Shown: one piece after another, positions 50,611 through 60,089 of the stretch
Layout of the letters: every line of letters begins with the position of its first letter
Position numbering within the stretch: the stretch's first letter is position 1
Assembly: GCA_027490755.1 (NCBI GenBank)
Contig: JAIXXL010000009.1
Span: 62,001-126,000, forward strand
Length of the DNA: 64,000 nt
Direction: 5' to 3'
Source: Betaproteobacteria bacterium
Lineage (GTDB): Bacteria; Pseudomonadota; Gammaproteobacteria; Burkholderiales; UBA3065
Program-made: the position numbers and the translations under genes
Notes under the pieces: model-generated
Seen by the model: the letters and a program-made list of their open reading frames with translations, nothing else
What the model was told of the DNA's origin: nothing
Database searches by the model: none

Positions 50611-51539
50611 GGTCGGGCGATGCCTCCTGGCGTTGGTGATGTGTTGGCGTCGGGTTGCGGGGTGATTCCGACAGTAGCGGGCTCGCCAGCCGGCGCGGCA
50701 ATGTCGGTGGGTGCCGGTAGCGCCATGCTGGCCACCCCCGCCAGCACGATCAGCGCCATGCCGAGCCAAGCCAGCGGGCCGGGCATCTCGCCCAACACCA
50801 GCGCACCAGCCAGCGCCGAAAACAGCAGCGTGGAATACGAGAGGCAGCCTGCCACGAGCGTGCGGCCGCGGCCATAGGCCCGCGTCATGGCCAGTTGCGC
50901 CAGCGTCGCGCTCAGGCCCAGCGTCAGCAACAGCGGCAGGTCGCCTGGTGCTGGCGCGTCGATGCCGTCAAACACCGCGAGCAGTCCGAAGGCAGCGCTG
51001 CAGGTCAGCGAGAACAGGAACACTACCCGCCACTCGGGTTCACCGGCCTGTCCGAGCCGGCGCACGTTGACGTAGGCCAGGCTGGCGAGGGCGCCCGAGG
51101 CCAGGCCAGCCGCCGCCGGAATCAGGCGATCCGGCGTCAGCACCGGCTGCAGCAGGAGCAGCACCCCGGCAAAGCCGGCCAGCAGGGCCAGCCTGAGCCG
51201 GTAGCCGGCGCGCTCGCCGAGGTGACGGCTGCCGTAGAGCGTGAGGAACAGCGGCGAGGTGTAGTTGAGGCTGACGGCGGTCGCCAGCGGCAGGTGGGTG
51301 ATGGCGTAGAAATACAGCCAGAGTGCGGTGCCACCGGCCAGCCCGCGCCAAAGGTGCGTCTGCCAGTGCGCGGTCCGCAGCGAAGAAGGCCGCAGCAACA
51401 GTGGCGCCAGAAACAGCAGGCCTGCCAGCGAGCGGTAGAGCACCAGTTCGGTCTGGCTGAAGGTGCCGGAGGCCAGGCGCACACAAAGCCCCATCAGGGC
51501 GAACAGTGCGCCCGCCAGCAGCATCCAGGCCGAGGCCAA
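50607..51539 (-). CDS. EamA/DMT-superfamily transporter
   Basis: This 310-residue membrane protein shows ten hydrophobic segments arranged as two EamA repeats, the drug/metabolite transporter pattern. The first helix is WMLLAGALFALMGLCVRLA and the last is WLGMALIVLAGVASMAL. Such proteins usually export small metabolites or amino acids; the substrate is unknown. Its TTG start directly follows the Rieske gene's TGA, and its stop overlaps sseA. ATG 51524 is a possible internal start. Confidence 0.88.
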   Translation of the reverse strand: MASAWMLLAGALFALMGLCVRLASGTFSQTELVLYRSLAGLLFLAPLLLRPSSLRTAHWQTHLWRGLAGGTALWLYFYAITHLPLATAVSLNYTSPLFLTLYGSRHLGERAGYRLRLALLAGFAGVLLLLQPVLTPDRLIPAAAGLASGALASLAYVNVRRLGQAGEPEWRVVFLFSLTCSAAFGLLAVFDGIDAPAPGDLPLLLTLGLSATLAQLAMTRAYGRGRTLVAGCLSYSTLLFSALAGALVLGEMPGPLAWLGMALIVLAGVASMALPAPTDIAAPAGEPATVGITPQPDANTSPTPGGIARP

Positions 51540-52634
51540 TCAGCGAAGCTCGCGCCGCAGGTACTCGTGGAAGTGGACCATGCCATCCTCGTAGGGCGAC
51601 TGGTAGGGGCCCACCTGCGAGACGCCGCGCGCGTGCAGGGCACGTCGGCCGCGGTCCATGCGGATGCAGATCTCCTCGTCCTCGATCGCCGTCTCGCGGT
51701 AGGCGGCACGTTCCGCCTCGACGAACTCGCGCTCGAAGGCCGCGATCTCCTCCGGGTAGTAGAACTCGACCACGTTGCGGCAGGCCAGCGGGCCGTCCGG
51801 CTGGATGTGGCTGACGACCAGCACGTGCGGGTACCACTCCACCATCAGGTTCGGGTAGACGGTGAGCCAGACCGCGCCGAACGGCGGCATGCCGTCGGGG
51901 AAACGGCCCAGCACCTGCTCGTGCCAGCGGCCGTAGACCTGACTGCCGGGCTGCTTCAGGTCGCGCCGGACGCCCACTGTCTGCACGCTGAAATTGCGTC
52001 CGAACTCCCACTCCAGTCGCTCGCAGTCGACGAATCCGCTGAGACCCGGGTGGAACGGGACGACGTGGTAGTCCTCAAGGTAGACCTCGATGAAGGTCTT
52101 CCAGTTGATCGGGTAGTGCGTGACCTCGACGTGGTCGAGGACGTAGCCGTCAAAGTTGAAGATGGACGATGCCTGCATGCCGGCCAGCTCGGATGCGATG
52201 CCGCGGGGCCCGGCGAATAGCAGGCCGTTCCAGTCCTCGAGCGGCTGGCGGTCGAGGTGCAGGCAGGGCTTCTCGGCAAAGTGCGGCGCGCCCAGCAGCT
52301 GGCCGCGCGTGTCGTAGGTCCAGCGATGCAGCGGGCAGACGATGTGCGAGGTGTTGCCGCGGCCGCTCAGCATCTCGGCCTGCCGGTGCCGGCAGACGTT
52401 GGACATCAGCTGTACGCCTTCGGCGTTGTGGATCAGCATCTGGCCCCGACCCAGCTGGTCGAGCACCTGATAGTCGCCCACCTCCGGCACCATCAGACGG
52501 TGGCCGACATAGTTCGGACCGTTGACGAACAGACGATCCAGTTCTTTACGGTGGATCGCCGGGTCGACGTACCAGTCGACCTCGAGCTGTGTGCTTGCCG
52601 GTTGAAGTAGGGAAGGCCGCCCCAGATCCGACAT
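51540..52634 (-). CDS. Rieske non-heme iron oxygenase, alpha-type
   Basis: This 364-residue protein has a Rieske [2Fe-2S] site C81-x-H83 and C100-x2-H103 (in 'NVCRHRQAEML' and 'IVCPLHRW') and a catalytic domain with the mononuclear iron ligands in 'NWKTFIEVYLEDYHVVPFHPGL' (pattern D..H....H). It therefore should hydroxylate or demethylate a small substrate using O2 and an external reductase. No reductase or ferredoxin is adjacent. Members near here include choline/betaine and ring-hydroxylating enzymes; substrate is not evident. It stands in a minus-strand group after thiO. Confidence 0.85.
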   Translation of the reverse strand: MSDLGRPSLLQPASTQLEVDWYVDPAIHRKELDRLFVNGPNYVGHRLMVPEVGDYQVLDQLGRGQMLIHNAEGVQLMSNVCRHRQAEMLSGRGNTSHIVCPLHRWTYDTRGQLLGAPHFAEKPCLHLDRQPLEDWNGLLFAGPRGIASELAGMQASSIFNFDGYVLDHVEVTHYPINWKTFIEVYLEDYHVVPFHPGLSGFVDCERLEWEFGRNFSVQTVGVRRDLKQPGSQVYGRWHEQVLGRFPDGMPPFGAVWLTVYPNLMVEWYPHVLVVSHIQPDGPLACRNVVEFYYPEEIAAFEREFVEAERAAYRETAIEDEEICIRMDRGRRALHARGVSQVGPYQSPYEDGMVHFHEYLRRELR

Positions 52635-52672
52635 GATGAGGATCGTCCTGAAGTAAACCGCGGGGCGGCGAT

Positions 52673-52692
52673 GGTCCCATTATTCGGGGACC
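52673..52692. promoter_or_regulatory. Inverted repeat upstream of the Rieske gene
   Basis: GGTCCC (52673-52678) and GGGACC (52687-52692) flank an AT-rich 8-base loop ATTATTCG in the 86-base gap between thiO and the Rieske gene. It may be an operator or a weak terminator of thiO. No U-run follows on the minus strand. Confidence 0.35.
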
Positions 52693-52720
52693 GGGGCAAG
52701 ACTTGGCGGCGCTTGGCGCC

Positions 52721-53716
52721 TCAGCGCCCCGCGCCAGCGGTTTGGCAGATCGACTCGGCGATGGCCTCGGCACAGGCCGGCGCCATGGTCAGTCCGTAGC
52801 GGAAGTGTCCGGTGTTGAGCCACAGCCCGGCGAGTGTTGCGTGCCGCCCGACCAGCGGATGATTCAGGCGGCTGCCGGGGCGCAAGCCGGCCCAGTGCCT
52901 GATCACCCGGTCAGGCCCCAAGGCGGGGTGGATGCGCTGTGCCCAGCCCAGCAGTTCCGCCGCGGCGCTGGCCGTCGTGCCGGCATCGAAACCCACCTGC
53001 TCCAGGGTGCTGCCGAGCAGCACCACGCCGTCCCTCCGCGGCACCAGATAGCGCCCGTCGTCATAGACCATCGATGGCGGCAGCTCGGGCGCACGCAGCG
53101 CCAGCATCTGGCCACGCACCGGGAACACCGGCACCGGCCCCACACCCTCGATCTGGCCGCTCCAGGCGCCGGCGCACATCACCACAGCGTCGCTCTGCCA
53201 GTGTCCGGCCGCCCAGGTCACGCCGGTCGCCGCGTCCGCCTGCACCAGCGGCGCGACGCTGCCGAGCGCCCCGTGCAGGGCAACGCCAGCGGCGCGACAG
53301 CTGGAGATGAGGGCGTCGACCAGACGCGGGTTACGCACCTGCGCCACCTCGGGGATGAGGAGGTCGGCGCCGTCGCGCTCGAAGGTCTGCACGTGGCGGC
53401 GCAGCCACGCCGCCGGACCGCTGCCGTAAGCACCGATGACGCGCAACCCGGTGACGCGGTACTCAGGGTCGATCCCGCTCCATTCATGCAGGCCTTGCTG
53501 CCACCCGGCCTGCAGCCGGATGCCGCGCAGGCACCAGTCATTCACCACGGCGTCGTAGTGCCACGGCAGCAAGGGGAAGAGGATGCCGGCGCCGGCCCAC
53601 GACGAGCCCCGACCCGCTGCGCCAGATTCGAACACGCCAACATCGCATCCGCGCTGCCGCAGGGCCAGGGCAGTGGACAGGCCGATCACGCCCGCACCGA
53701 TCACCGCGACGCGCAT
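52721..53716 (-). CDS. thiO: FAD-dependent glycine oxidase ThiO-like
   Basis: This 331-residue D-amino-acid-oxidase-type flavoprotein starts MRVAVIGAGVIGLSTALALRQ with the FAD dinucleotide fold. It has the ThiO-like 'GRGSSWAGAGILFPL' and 'GSTLEQVGFDAG' segments, and the C-terminal 'NTGHFRYGLTMAPACAEAIA'. ThiO oxidises glycine to iminoacetate for thiazole synthesis; the same fold includes sarcosine oxidases. No thiG or thiS is adjacent, so thiazole synthesis is inferred from the family. It is separated by 86 bases from the Rieske gene on the same strand. Confidence 0.85.
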   Translation of the reverse strand: MRVAVIGAGVIGLSTALALRQRGCDVGVFESGAAGRGSSWAGAGILFPLLPWHYDAVVNDWCLRGIRLQAGWQQGLHEWSGIDPEYRVTGLRVIGAYGSGPAAWLRRHVQTFERDGADLLIPEVAQVRNPRLVDALISSCRAAGVALHGALGSVAPLVQADAATGVTWAAGHWQSDAVVMCAGAWSGQIEGVGPVPVFPVRGQMLALRAPELPPSMVYDDGRYLVPRRDGVVLLGSTLEQVGFDAGTTASAAAELLGWAQRIHPALGPDRVIRHWAGLRPGSRLNHPLVGRHATLAGLWLNTGHFRYGLTMAPACAEAIAESICQTAGAGR

Positions 53717-53804
53717 CAGCGTGGCTCCATCATCTGGCCGATGACCGGCGGCATCTTGCCCGGGAGAATCCCTGAGAACGGAGGATCGACAGTCGACAAA
53801 GGGG

Positions 53805-54344
53805 ATGGCGCCGATGATTCGCGGCAGGTGGGTTCACATCAAGTGCGCGGGCTTCACGCTGGCGGAGCTGCTTGCCGGCCTGAGTATAGCCACGCTGCTG
53901 GTCGGGCTCGCGCTCCCCGAGTGGATGGGCTGGATCGCCGAGCAGCGCGTGCAGGCTGCCAGCAGCCGCCTGCTCGCCGGACTGGCTTCGGCGCGCGGCG
54001 ACGCCATCCGGGGCGGCGTGGCGGTGCGCCTGTGTGCCACCGACGGCGGCGTTTGCGTGGCCCGGCGCGAGTGGTCGGGCGGCTGGCTCAGCCAGCGTGG
54101 CAACAACGGCAGCTGGCAGAACCGTCGCGATTACGGCCCGGCACCCGACGGCGTACGCGTCGAGGCCGCGGCTGCGGCTCTGCAGGAGGGCGTGGTGTTC
54201 GAGAGTCGCGGCTTTGCCGTGCAGTCGGGTGGCGGTTTCGCCAGCGGCAGCTGGGTGGTCTGCGCGAAGGGCGCCCGCTCGCGCACTGTCACGCTGGCGC
54301 CGTCCGGCCGCGCACGACTGAGCACAGGTGCGCTGTGCTCCTGA
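53805..54344 (+). CDS. Minor pseudopilin FimT/GspH-like
   Basis: This 179-residue pseudopilin has the prepilin signal 'KCAGFTLAELLAGLSIATLLVGLALP', cleaved before F with E at +5. The hydrophobic alpha-1N helix and the C-terminal globular region (with cysteines near 102, 108 and 152) follow. FimT/GspH-like proteins prime type IV pili or secretion pseudopili. ATG 53805 or 53814 may be the start. It is the first of four overlapping pilin genes; pilV starts inside its last ten bases. Confidence 0.88.
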   Translation: MAPMIRGRWVHIKCAGFTLAELLAGLSIATLLVGLALPEWMGWIAEQRVQAASSRLLAGLASARGDAIRGGVAVRLCATDGGVCVARREWSGGWLSQRGNNGSWQNRRDYGPAPDGVRVEAAAAALQEGVVFESRGFAVQSGGGFASGSWVVCAKGARSRTVTLAPSGRARLSTGALCS

Positions 54345-54709
54345 GCGTCCCGCGCCGGACCCGGCTGCGCCCCTGCGGCGGCCACGCCATGCTCGAGGTC
54401 TGCGTCGCCGCGACCCTGCTGGCCCTGGTCGCCAGCGCCGGCCTGGGTGGCACGCTGCTGGCGCAGCGCGAGGCCACCCTGGCGGCACTTCGCCAGAACG
54501 CCATCGCGCTGGCCGAGGAGCGCCGCGAAATGCTGACCAGCGGCACCGCGGACGATATCGCCGGCTGGCAAGCGCGTGTCGCAGCGGCACTGCCAGGCGG
54601 CGAGGGCACCCATGGCGGCGGCTCCGTCCAGGTGCGCTGGCGCACGCCCGGGCTCACGGACGGCAGGTGCCCGGGCGCCACCTGCGTTGTCCTTGGTGCG
54701 GCACCTTGA
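54335..54709 (+). CDS. Minor pseudopilin PilV-like
   Basis: This 124-residue protein starts at GTG 54335 and has a prepilin cleavage site G|HAMLE in 'RPCGGHAMLEVCVAATLLALV', with E at +5 and a hydrophobic helix. The unusual +1 residue is histidine instead of phenylalanine. It matches the PilV position in the fimT-pilV-pilW-pilX order. It overlaps the previous gene by 10 bases and the next by 4 (TTGA), so all four are translated as one unit. Confidence 0.8.
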   Translation: MLLSVPRRTRLRPCGGHAMLEVCVAATLLALVASAGLGGTLLAQREATLAALRQNAIALAEERREMLTSGTADDIAGWQARVAAALPGGEGTHGGGSVQVRWRTPGLTDGRCPGATCVVLGAAP

Positions 54710-55434
54710 GCGGCCTGCGCAACCGCCATCGCCGCCGTTGCGGCTTCATGCTCGCAGATGCCTGTGTGGCGCTGGCGCTGGCCGGGCTGCTGGCGGTCAC
54801 AGCAGCGGGCGTCAACGCCCACGTCAGCGGTGCCCGGGCGGCGCTCGAGCCGGCACTGCAGGCTCGCGCCAGCGGAGCGGCCGCGATGGCCTGGCTGGGT
54901 ACACAGATCCGCCAGAGCGGGGCCTTGCTGCCGCCCGACACGGTGGACGCGGCGCACCCGCTGGTGCCGCCACTGCGGCCGGCTCTGCGCGCCGAGACGG
55001 TGGGCATCGCCGGCGACCGTCTGCAGATCCGCCACGAGAGCAGGACCGATTGCCTGGGTGGCAACCGCGCGTCGGGGCAGAACTATGTCGAGCCGACCCG
55101 CGACCCGGTGGTGCTGACCCAGACCAACCACATCTTCGTCTCGCGCACGGCCACTGGCGGACCGTCGCTGATGTGCGACCCGGATGGCAGCGGCCCGGCG
55201 ACCGCGCAGGCTTTCGCCTCGCAGATCGAGTCCATCCACCTGCGCTTCCGCCTGCAGGGCGGCACGGCATGGCAGGACCCGGCCGCGGTGACGGACTGGG
55301 ATCAGGTGCGGGCGGTCGAGGTCTGCCTGGTACTCGCCGGTGGCCGCTCCAGCGCCTGTCCGGCGCGCGGTGGCAGCGGGCCGTGGCCTACACGGCTGCT
55401 GGTAGGCGTGTTCGCGCTGCGCAATGCGTCGTGA
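54706..55434 (+). CDS. Minor pseudopilin PilW-like
   Basis: This 242-residue protein starts at TTG 54706, overlapping pilV. It has the basic prepilin leader and G|FMLADACVALALAGLLAV; the +5 residue is aspartate, not glutamate. A long globular domain with cysteine pairs follows, ending 'LLVGVFALRN'. It resembles PilW, which joins PilV and PilX at the pilus tip. Asp at +5 is rare in pilins and could weaken the E5 salt bridge. Confidence 0.8.
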   Translation: MSGLRNRHRRRCGFMLADACVALALAGLLAVTAAGVNAHVSGARAALEPALQARASGAAAMAWLGTQIRQSGALLPPDTVDAAHPLVPPLRPALRAETVGIAGDRLQIRHESRTDCLGGNRASGQNYVEPTRDPVVLTQTNHIFVSRTATGGPSLMCDPDGSGPATAQAFASQIESIHLRFRLQGGTAWQDPAAVTDWDQVRAVEVCLVLAGGRSSACPARGGSGPWPTRLLVGVFALRNAS

Positions 55435-55963
55435 ACGCGCGCCGGCCGCCGGACTTGCCCTGCCGCTGGTGCTGGTACTCGGCGCCAGCTGCCACCTGAT
55501 GGTCGGCCTGCTGCTGGATGCGGTGCGCGGCGGGGTGCAGGACGGTGCCGGCTTGGTCCACGCCGCGCGTTCACTCGCCGCGAGCGAAAACGTACTGGTG
55601 GAGGCCGCCGCGCGTCTGCGGACGACGCTGATGTTCCCGGCTGCCGGATGCGCGGCCGGCCTGTGCGCCAACCGGCAGGCGCCTTCCCCAAGCAGCTACG
55701 ACTGGGCGCGTGGCAGCGCCCACACCAGCGCGGCGGGTGTTACCAGCGGGGGCTACTGGATCGAACTGCTGGGAACCGTGCCGGCAGGCCAGAGCGCCGA
55801 CTGCAGCGGCAGCGCGGGCGGCTGCGAATATGTGCGGGTGATCGCCTCGGCGGCGCCGGACGGGGTGCGACGCACCCTCGAGGCCTGCTATCGCATCCGC
55901 CGCTCGGCGGACGCCGCGCCGGTGGTGACGCGCAGCAGCTGGCGGGAGACCGCCATCCCGTAG
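55424..55963 (+). CDS. Minor pseudopilin PilX-like
   Basis: This 179-residue protein has an N-terminal 'RRERAPAAGLALPLVLVLGASCHLMVGLLL', with a possible cleavage after G and no E at +5, which is normal for PilX-type proteins. A Cys-rich globular domain follows (GCAAGLC, CSGSAGGC, EACYRI). It overlaps pilW by 11 bases and ends the group. The usual next genes pilY1 and pilE are absent, and a gene on the opposite strand follows at once. Confidence 0.78.
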   Translation: MRRERAPAAGLALPLVLVLGASCHLMVGLLLDAVRGGVQDGAGLVHAARSLAASENVLVEAAARLRTTLMFPAAGCAAGLCANRQAPSPSSYDWARGSAHTSAAGVTSGGYWIELLGTVPAGQSADCSGSAGGCEYVRVIASAAPDGVRRTLEACYRIRRSADAAPVVTRSSWRETAIP

Positions 55964-55985
55964 GGCAATGCCGTCGGTGGACCGC

Positions 55986-56471
55986 TCAGTCGCGGAAGTT
56001 GTTGTACTGCAGCGGGAAGTCCGTCACCTGCTTCTTCAGCAGGGCGATGGTCTCCTGCAGGATGTCACGCTTGGCCCCGGTCACCCGCACCGCCTCGCCC
56101 TGGATGGCAGCGGTCACCTTCAGCTTGCTGTCCTTGATGATCTTGACCACGCGCTTGGCCAGCTCGGTGTCGAGCCCGGTCTTCACGTTGATGGCCTGCT
56201 TCACCTTGTTGCCGCTGACCTTTTCGATGTCCTTGCGCTCGACGCAGCGCACGTCGATGGCGCGCTTGGCGAACTTGCCGACCAGGATGTCGTAGACCTG
56301 GTCGAGCTTGAACTCGTCGTCGGCGAACATGGTGAGGGTGTAGTCGGCCTGCTCGATGCGCGCATCGGAGCCCTTGAAGTCGAAGCGGCCGGTGATCTCC
56401 TTGCTGGCCTGCTCCACGGCGTTGCGCAGCTCGACCTTGTCCACCTCGGATACGACGTCAAAAGAGGGCAT
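55986..56471 (-). CDS. yajQ: YajQ-family nucleotide-binding protein
   Basis: This 161-residue YajQ protein starts [21 protein letters not shown], which is diagnostic. Family members bind nucleic acids or nucleotides, and a Xanthomonas member binds cyclic di-GMP to control transcription. The central '[11 protein letters not shown]' and the C-terminal '[12 protein letters not shown]' are kept. It follows ppnP by 10 bases on the minus strand. Its in vivo ligand here is unknown. Confidence 0.95.
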   Translation of the reverse strand: MPSFDVVSEVDKVELRNAVEQASKEITGRFDFKGSDARIEQADYTLTMFADDEFKLDQVYDILVGKFAKRAIDVRCVERKDIEKVSGNKVKQAINVKTGLDTELAKRVVKIIKDSKLKVTAAIQGEAVRVTGAKRDILQETIALLKKQVTDFPLQYNNFRD

Positions 56472-56481
56472 GGGTGTCTCC

Positions 56482-56799
56482 TCAGCCGAAGTGGCAGACG
56501 TAGTGGTACGCGCCGCCCGGCGGCACCTCGATGTCGAAACTGGAATCGGCCGGGATACTGAAAGACTGGCCCTCGCCGTACGCAGTCCAAGCGGTCTCGC
56601 CCTTGAGCCGCACTCGGCACTCGCCGGCCACACCTTCCATGATCTCCGGCGCGCCGGTGTTGAAGGTGAGGGTGGACGGCAGGATCACGCCGACGCTCTT
56701 GCGCGTGCCGTCGGGCAGGTGAACGGTGTGGCTGACGCACTTGCCGTCGAAATAGACGTTGGCTTTCTTGTCGACGCTGACGTTGCTGAACTGGCTCAT
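56482..56799 (-). CDS. ppnP: Pyrimidine/purine nucleoside phosphorylase PpnP
   Basis: PpnP (formerly YaiE, DUF1255) splits several nucleosides by phosphorolysis. From ATG 56799 the protein has 105 residues, and it is a small cupin: '[25 protein letters not shown]' and '[16 protein letters not shown]'. All is typical. It is followed by yajQ and preceded by the DUF2788 gene. Confidence 0.93.
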   Translation of the reverse strand: MSQFSNVSVDKKANVYFDGKCVSHTVHLPDGTRKSVGVILPSTLTFNTGAPEIMEGVAGECRVRLKGETAWTAYGEGQSFSIPADSSFDIEVPPGGAYHYVCHFG

Positions 56800-56842
56800 A
56801 GGGGCTCCGGAGGTCTTGTTCTGTGGTTTTGCGGGTGGCGGC

Positions 56843-57088
56843 TTAGCCGATGCCAAGCACCTTGGCGATGATGGGTTTGACGACGACGCCGAGCATGCCC
56901 AGACCGAGCACGACAAACAGCACCGTCATGCCGAAGCGGCCGGCCTTGGAGTTCCGCCCGATCTTCCAGATGATGTAGCACATGTAGAGGATCAGGCCGG
57001 CGACCAGAACCTCGGTCAGCAGGGTCTCGAAATCCGCCAGCGGCATGCCCAGCACGCTCTCCTGCATGGCGGGTGTCTGCTCATCCAT
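56843..57088 (-). CDS. DUF2788 membrane protein
   Basis: This 81-residue protein has two hydrophobic helices (about 28-42 and 53-77) joined by the basic '[12 protein letters not shown]' loop. The pattern is that of the DUF2788 family, found in beta- and gammaproteobacteria. Function is unknown. It lies 30 bases downstream of argG and 43 bases upstream of ppnP on the minus strand. Confidence 0.85.
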   Translation of the reverse strand: MDEQTPAMQESVLGMPLADFETLLTEVLVAGLILYMCYIIWKIGRNSKAGRFGMTVLFVVLGLGMLGVVVKPIIAKVLGIG

Positions 57089-57118
57089 CGGTGCTCTCCC
57101 TCAGTCGCCGCGGCGCGC

Positions 57119-58348
<1,230 letters not shown>

Positions 58349-58416
58349 GAGGTTTATTCCGTAAGTTCTTGTTTGATTGTTGAGATGTAGAGACGCTTGA
58401 TGCGGAACACGCGGGC

Positions 58417-59352
58417 TCAGTCAGCGCCTTTTTCGGCATGGAAACGGCGCGCGGTCGCGCAGTCGTCAACGATCTGCTGCTTCAGCGCCTCCAGCGACTC
58501 GAACTTGCACTCGTCGCGGATCCGGTGCAGCAGATCGACTCGAAGCTGCGCATTATAAAGGTCGCCCTGCCAATCAAAGATGTGCGTCTCCAGCGTCAGC
58601 GGGGCGTCGGTCTCGACCGTCGGCTTGCGGCCCAGGTTGGCCACACCGTGCAAGGGCTGGTCGCCGATGCCGTGCACCCGCACCGCGAAGACGCCGGTGC
58701 AGGGCGGCCGGTTGTGGCGGATCTCGACGTTCGCGGTGGGAAAGCCGATGGTGCGGCCACGCTTGGCACCATGGATGACGCGGCCGCTGATGCCGTACCA
58801 GCGGCCAAGCAGGTCGCGCGCGCCGGCCATGTCGCCCGCCGCCAGCGCGGCCCTTACCGCCGTGCTCGAGGCGCGCTGCACACCGTGCAGGACGGTCTCC
58901 ATCTGCGTGGCGTCGAAACCGAGCCGCTCGCCGGCCGCCTGCAGATGCGCCAGATCGCCGGCGCGGCGGGTGCCGTAACGGAAGTCGTCGCCGATCAGAA
59001 CGTGGCGTGCCTGCAGGCCGTCCACCAGCACCCCCTCGACAAAGGCATCCGCGCTCATCGCCGCCAGCGTGGCGTCGAAATGCAGCACGTGCAGGTGGTC
59101 GATGCCCATCTCGCCGAGCAGCTCGCATTTCTCGCGCAGGCTGGTCAGGCGCGTCGGCGCCTGCTCGGGGGTGAAGAACTCGCGCGGGTGTGGCTCGAAT
59201 GTGAGGACCGTGGTCCGCAGGCTGCGGCTGGCGGCGGTGCTGCGCAGGCGGGCCAGCAGCGCCTGGTGCCCCAGGTGCAGGCCGTCGAAGTTGCCGATCG
59301 TCACCGCCGACGGCGCGGCGTGCTCGAACACCAGCCCGTGGGTGATGTTCAC
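58417..59352 (-). CDS. ribF: Bifunctional riboflavin kinase / FAD synthetase
   Basis: RibF makes FMN and FAD. The 311-residue protein has the FAD synthetase motif '[17 protein letters not shown]' and the riboflavin kinase motif '[14 protein letters not shown]' with '[10 protein letters not shown]'. Its ATG overlaps the cobA stop by 4 bases, so it is read with the sulfate assimilation operon. That operon consumes FAD/FMN and siroheme. No FMN riboswitch precedes it, which would be difficult inside the overlap. Confidence 0.96.
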   Translation of the reverse strand: MNITHGLVFEHAAPSAVTIGNFDGLHLGHQALLARLRSTAASRSLRTTVLTFEPHPREFFTPEQAPTRLTSLREKCELLGEMGIDHLHVLHFDATLAAMSADAFVEGVLVDGLQARHVLIGDDFRYGTRRAGDLAHLQAAGERLGFDATQMETVLHGVQRASSTAVRAALAAGDMAGARDLLGRWYGISGRVIHGAKRGRTIGFPTANVEIRHNRPPCTGVFAVRVHGIGDQPLHGVANLGRKPTVETDAPLTLETHIFDWQGDLYNAQLRVDLLHRIRDECKFESLEALKQQIVDDCATARRFHAEKGAD

Positions 59353-60089
59353 GCCGGGTCCCCGAAGGTCTCGCCGATCAGGATCAGCACCGGGCCCTCG
59401 GCCGGCAGCTTGCCTTCCGCCACCTCGGACAGTGTCGAGCGCAGGTACTCGGCGTCCTGCAGCGAAACGTTGCGGGCCAGGATCACCGGCGTGGTGGCCG
59501 GTCGTCCGGCCCGAAGCAGCGCCTTGGCGATGTCGGTCACGGCGGCGCCACCCATGTAGACAGCGGCCGCGTCGGCGTCGATGATCGGCCGCACCCAGTC
59601 ATTCTCCGGGCTGCCGTCGGCGTGCTTGGGCGTGACCATGACGAAGTGCCGCGAGCGGGCGCGCTGGGTGAGGGGGCGCTTGAGTTCGGCGCTGGCGGCC
59701 AGTGCCGCGGTGACACCGGGCACCACCTCGAAGCCGATGCCGGCCGCCTGCAGCGCATCGATCTCCTCCTGCGCGCGGCCGAAAACCATCGGGTCGCCGC
59801 CCTTCAGCCGGACCACGCAGCGGTGGCGCTGCGCCGCCTCGACCAGCATGCGGTTGATGTCGGCCTGCTTTGGCGAGGGCTGGCCGGCACGCTTGCCGAC
59901 AAAGACGATCTGCGCGCGGCTCGCCAGCGAGAGGGTGTCGGGGTGAACCAGCGCGTCGGTGAGGACCAGGTCGGCCTGCTCGAGCAGCCTGAGCGCGCGC
60001 AGTGTCAGCAGGTCCGGGGCCCCGGGGCCGGCACCGACCAGATAGACCCGGCCGGGCCCTGCGCGGCGGTCGGTCTCGGCCCCGCCCAT
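59349..60089 (-). CDS. cobA: Uroporphyrinogen-III C-methyltransferase
   Basis: This enzyme methylates uroporphyrinogen III twice to give precorrin-2, the precursor of siroheme. The 246-residue protein has 'VYLVGAGPGAPDLLTLRALRLL', 'VRLKGGDPMVFGRAQEE' and 'GVTAALAASAELKRPLTQR', all SUMT signatures. It is a stand-alone methyltransferase, not fused to CysG's dehydrogenase/ferrochelatase part. In this operon it would supply siroheme for the sulfite reductase encoded by cysI. It overlaps cysN by one base and ribF by four. Confidence 0.95.
   Translation of the reverse strand: MGGAETDRRAGPGRVYLVGAGPGAPDLLTLRALRLLEQADLVLTDALVHPDTLSLASRAQIVFVGKRAGQPSPKQADINRMLVEAAQRHRCVVRLKGGDPMVFGRAQEEIDALQAAGIGFEVVPGVTAALAASAELKRPLTQRARSRHFVMVTPKHADGSPENDWVRPIIDADAAAVYMGGAAVTDIAKALLRAGRPATTPVILARNVSLQDAEYLRSTLSEVAEGKLPAEGPVLILIGETFGDPA

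Noticed and set aside
58349..58416. Riboswitch or attenuator before argG
   Set aside because: The 68-base gap has no aptamer-like structure, ARG-box pair or leader peptide that I could see.
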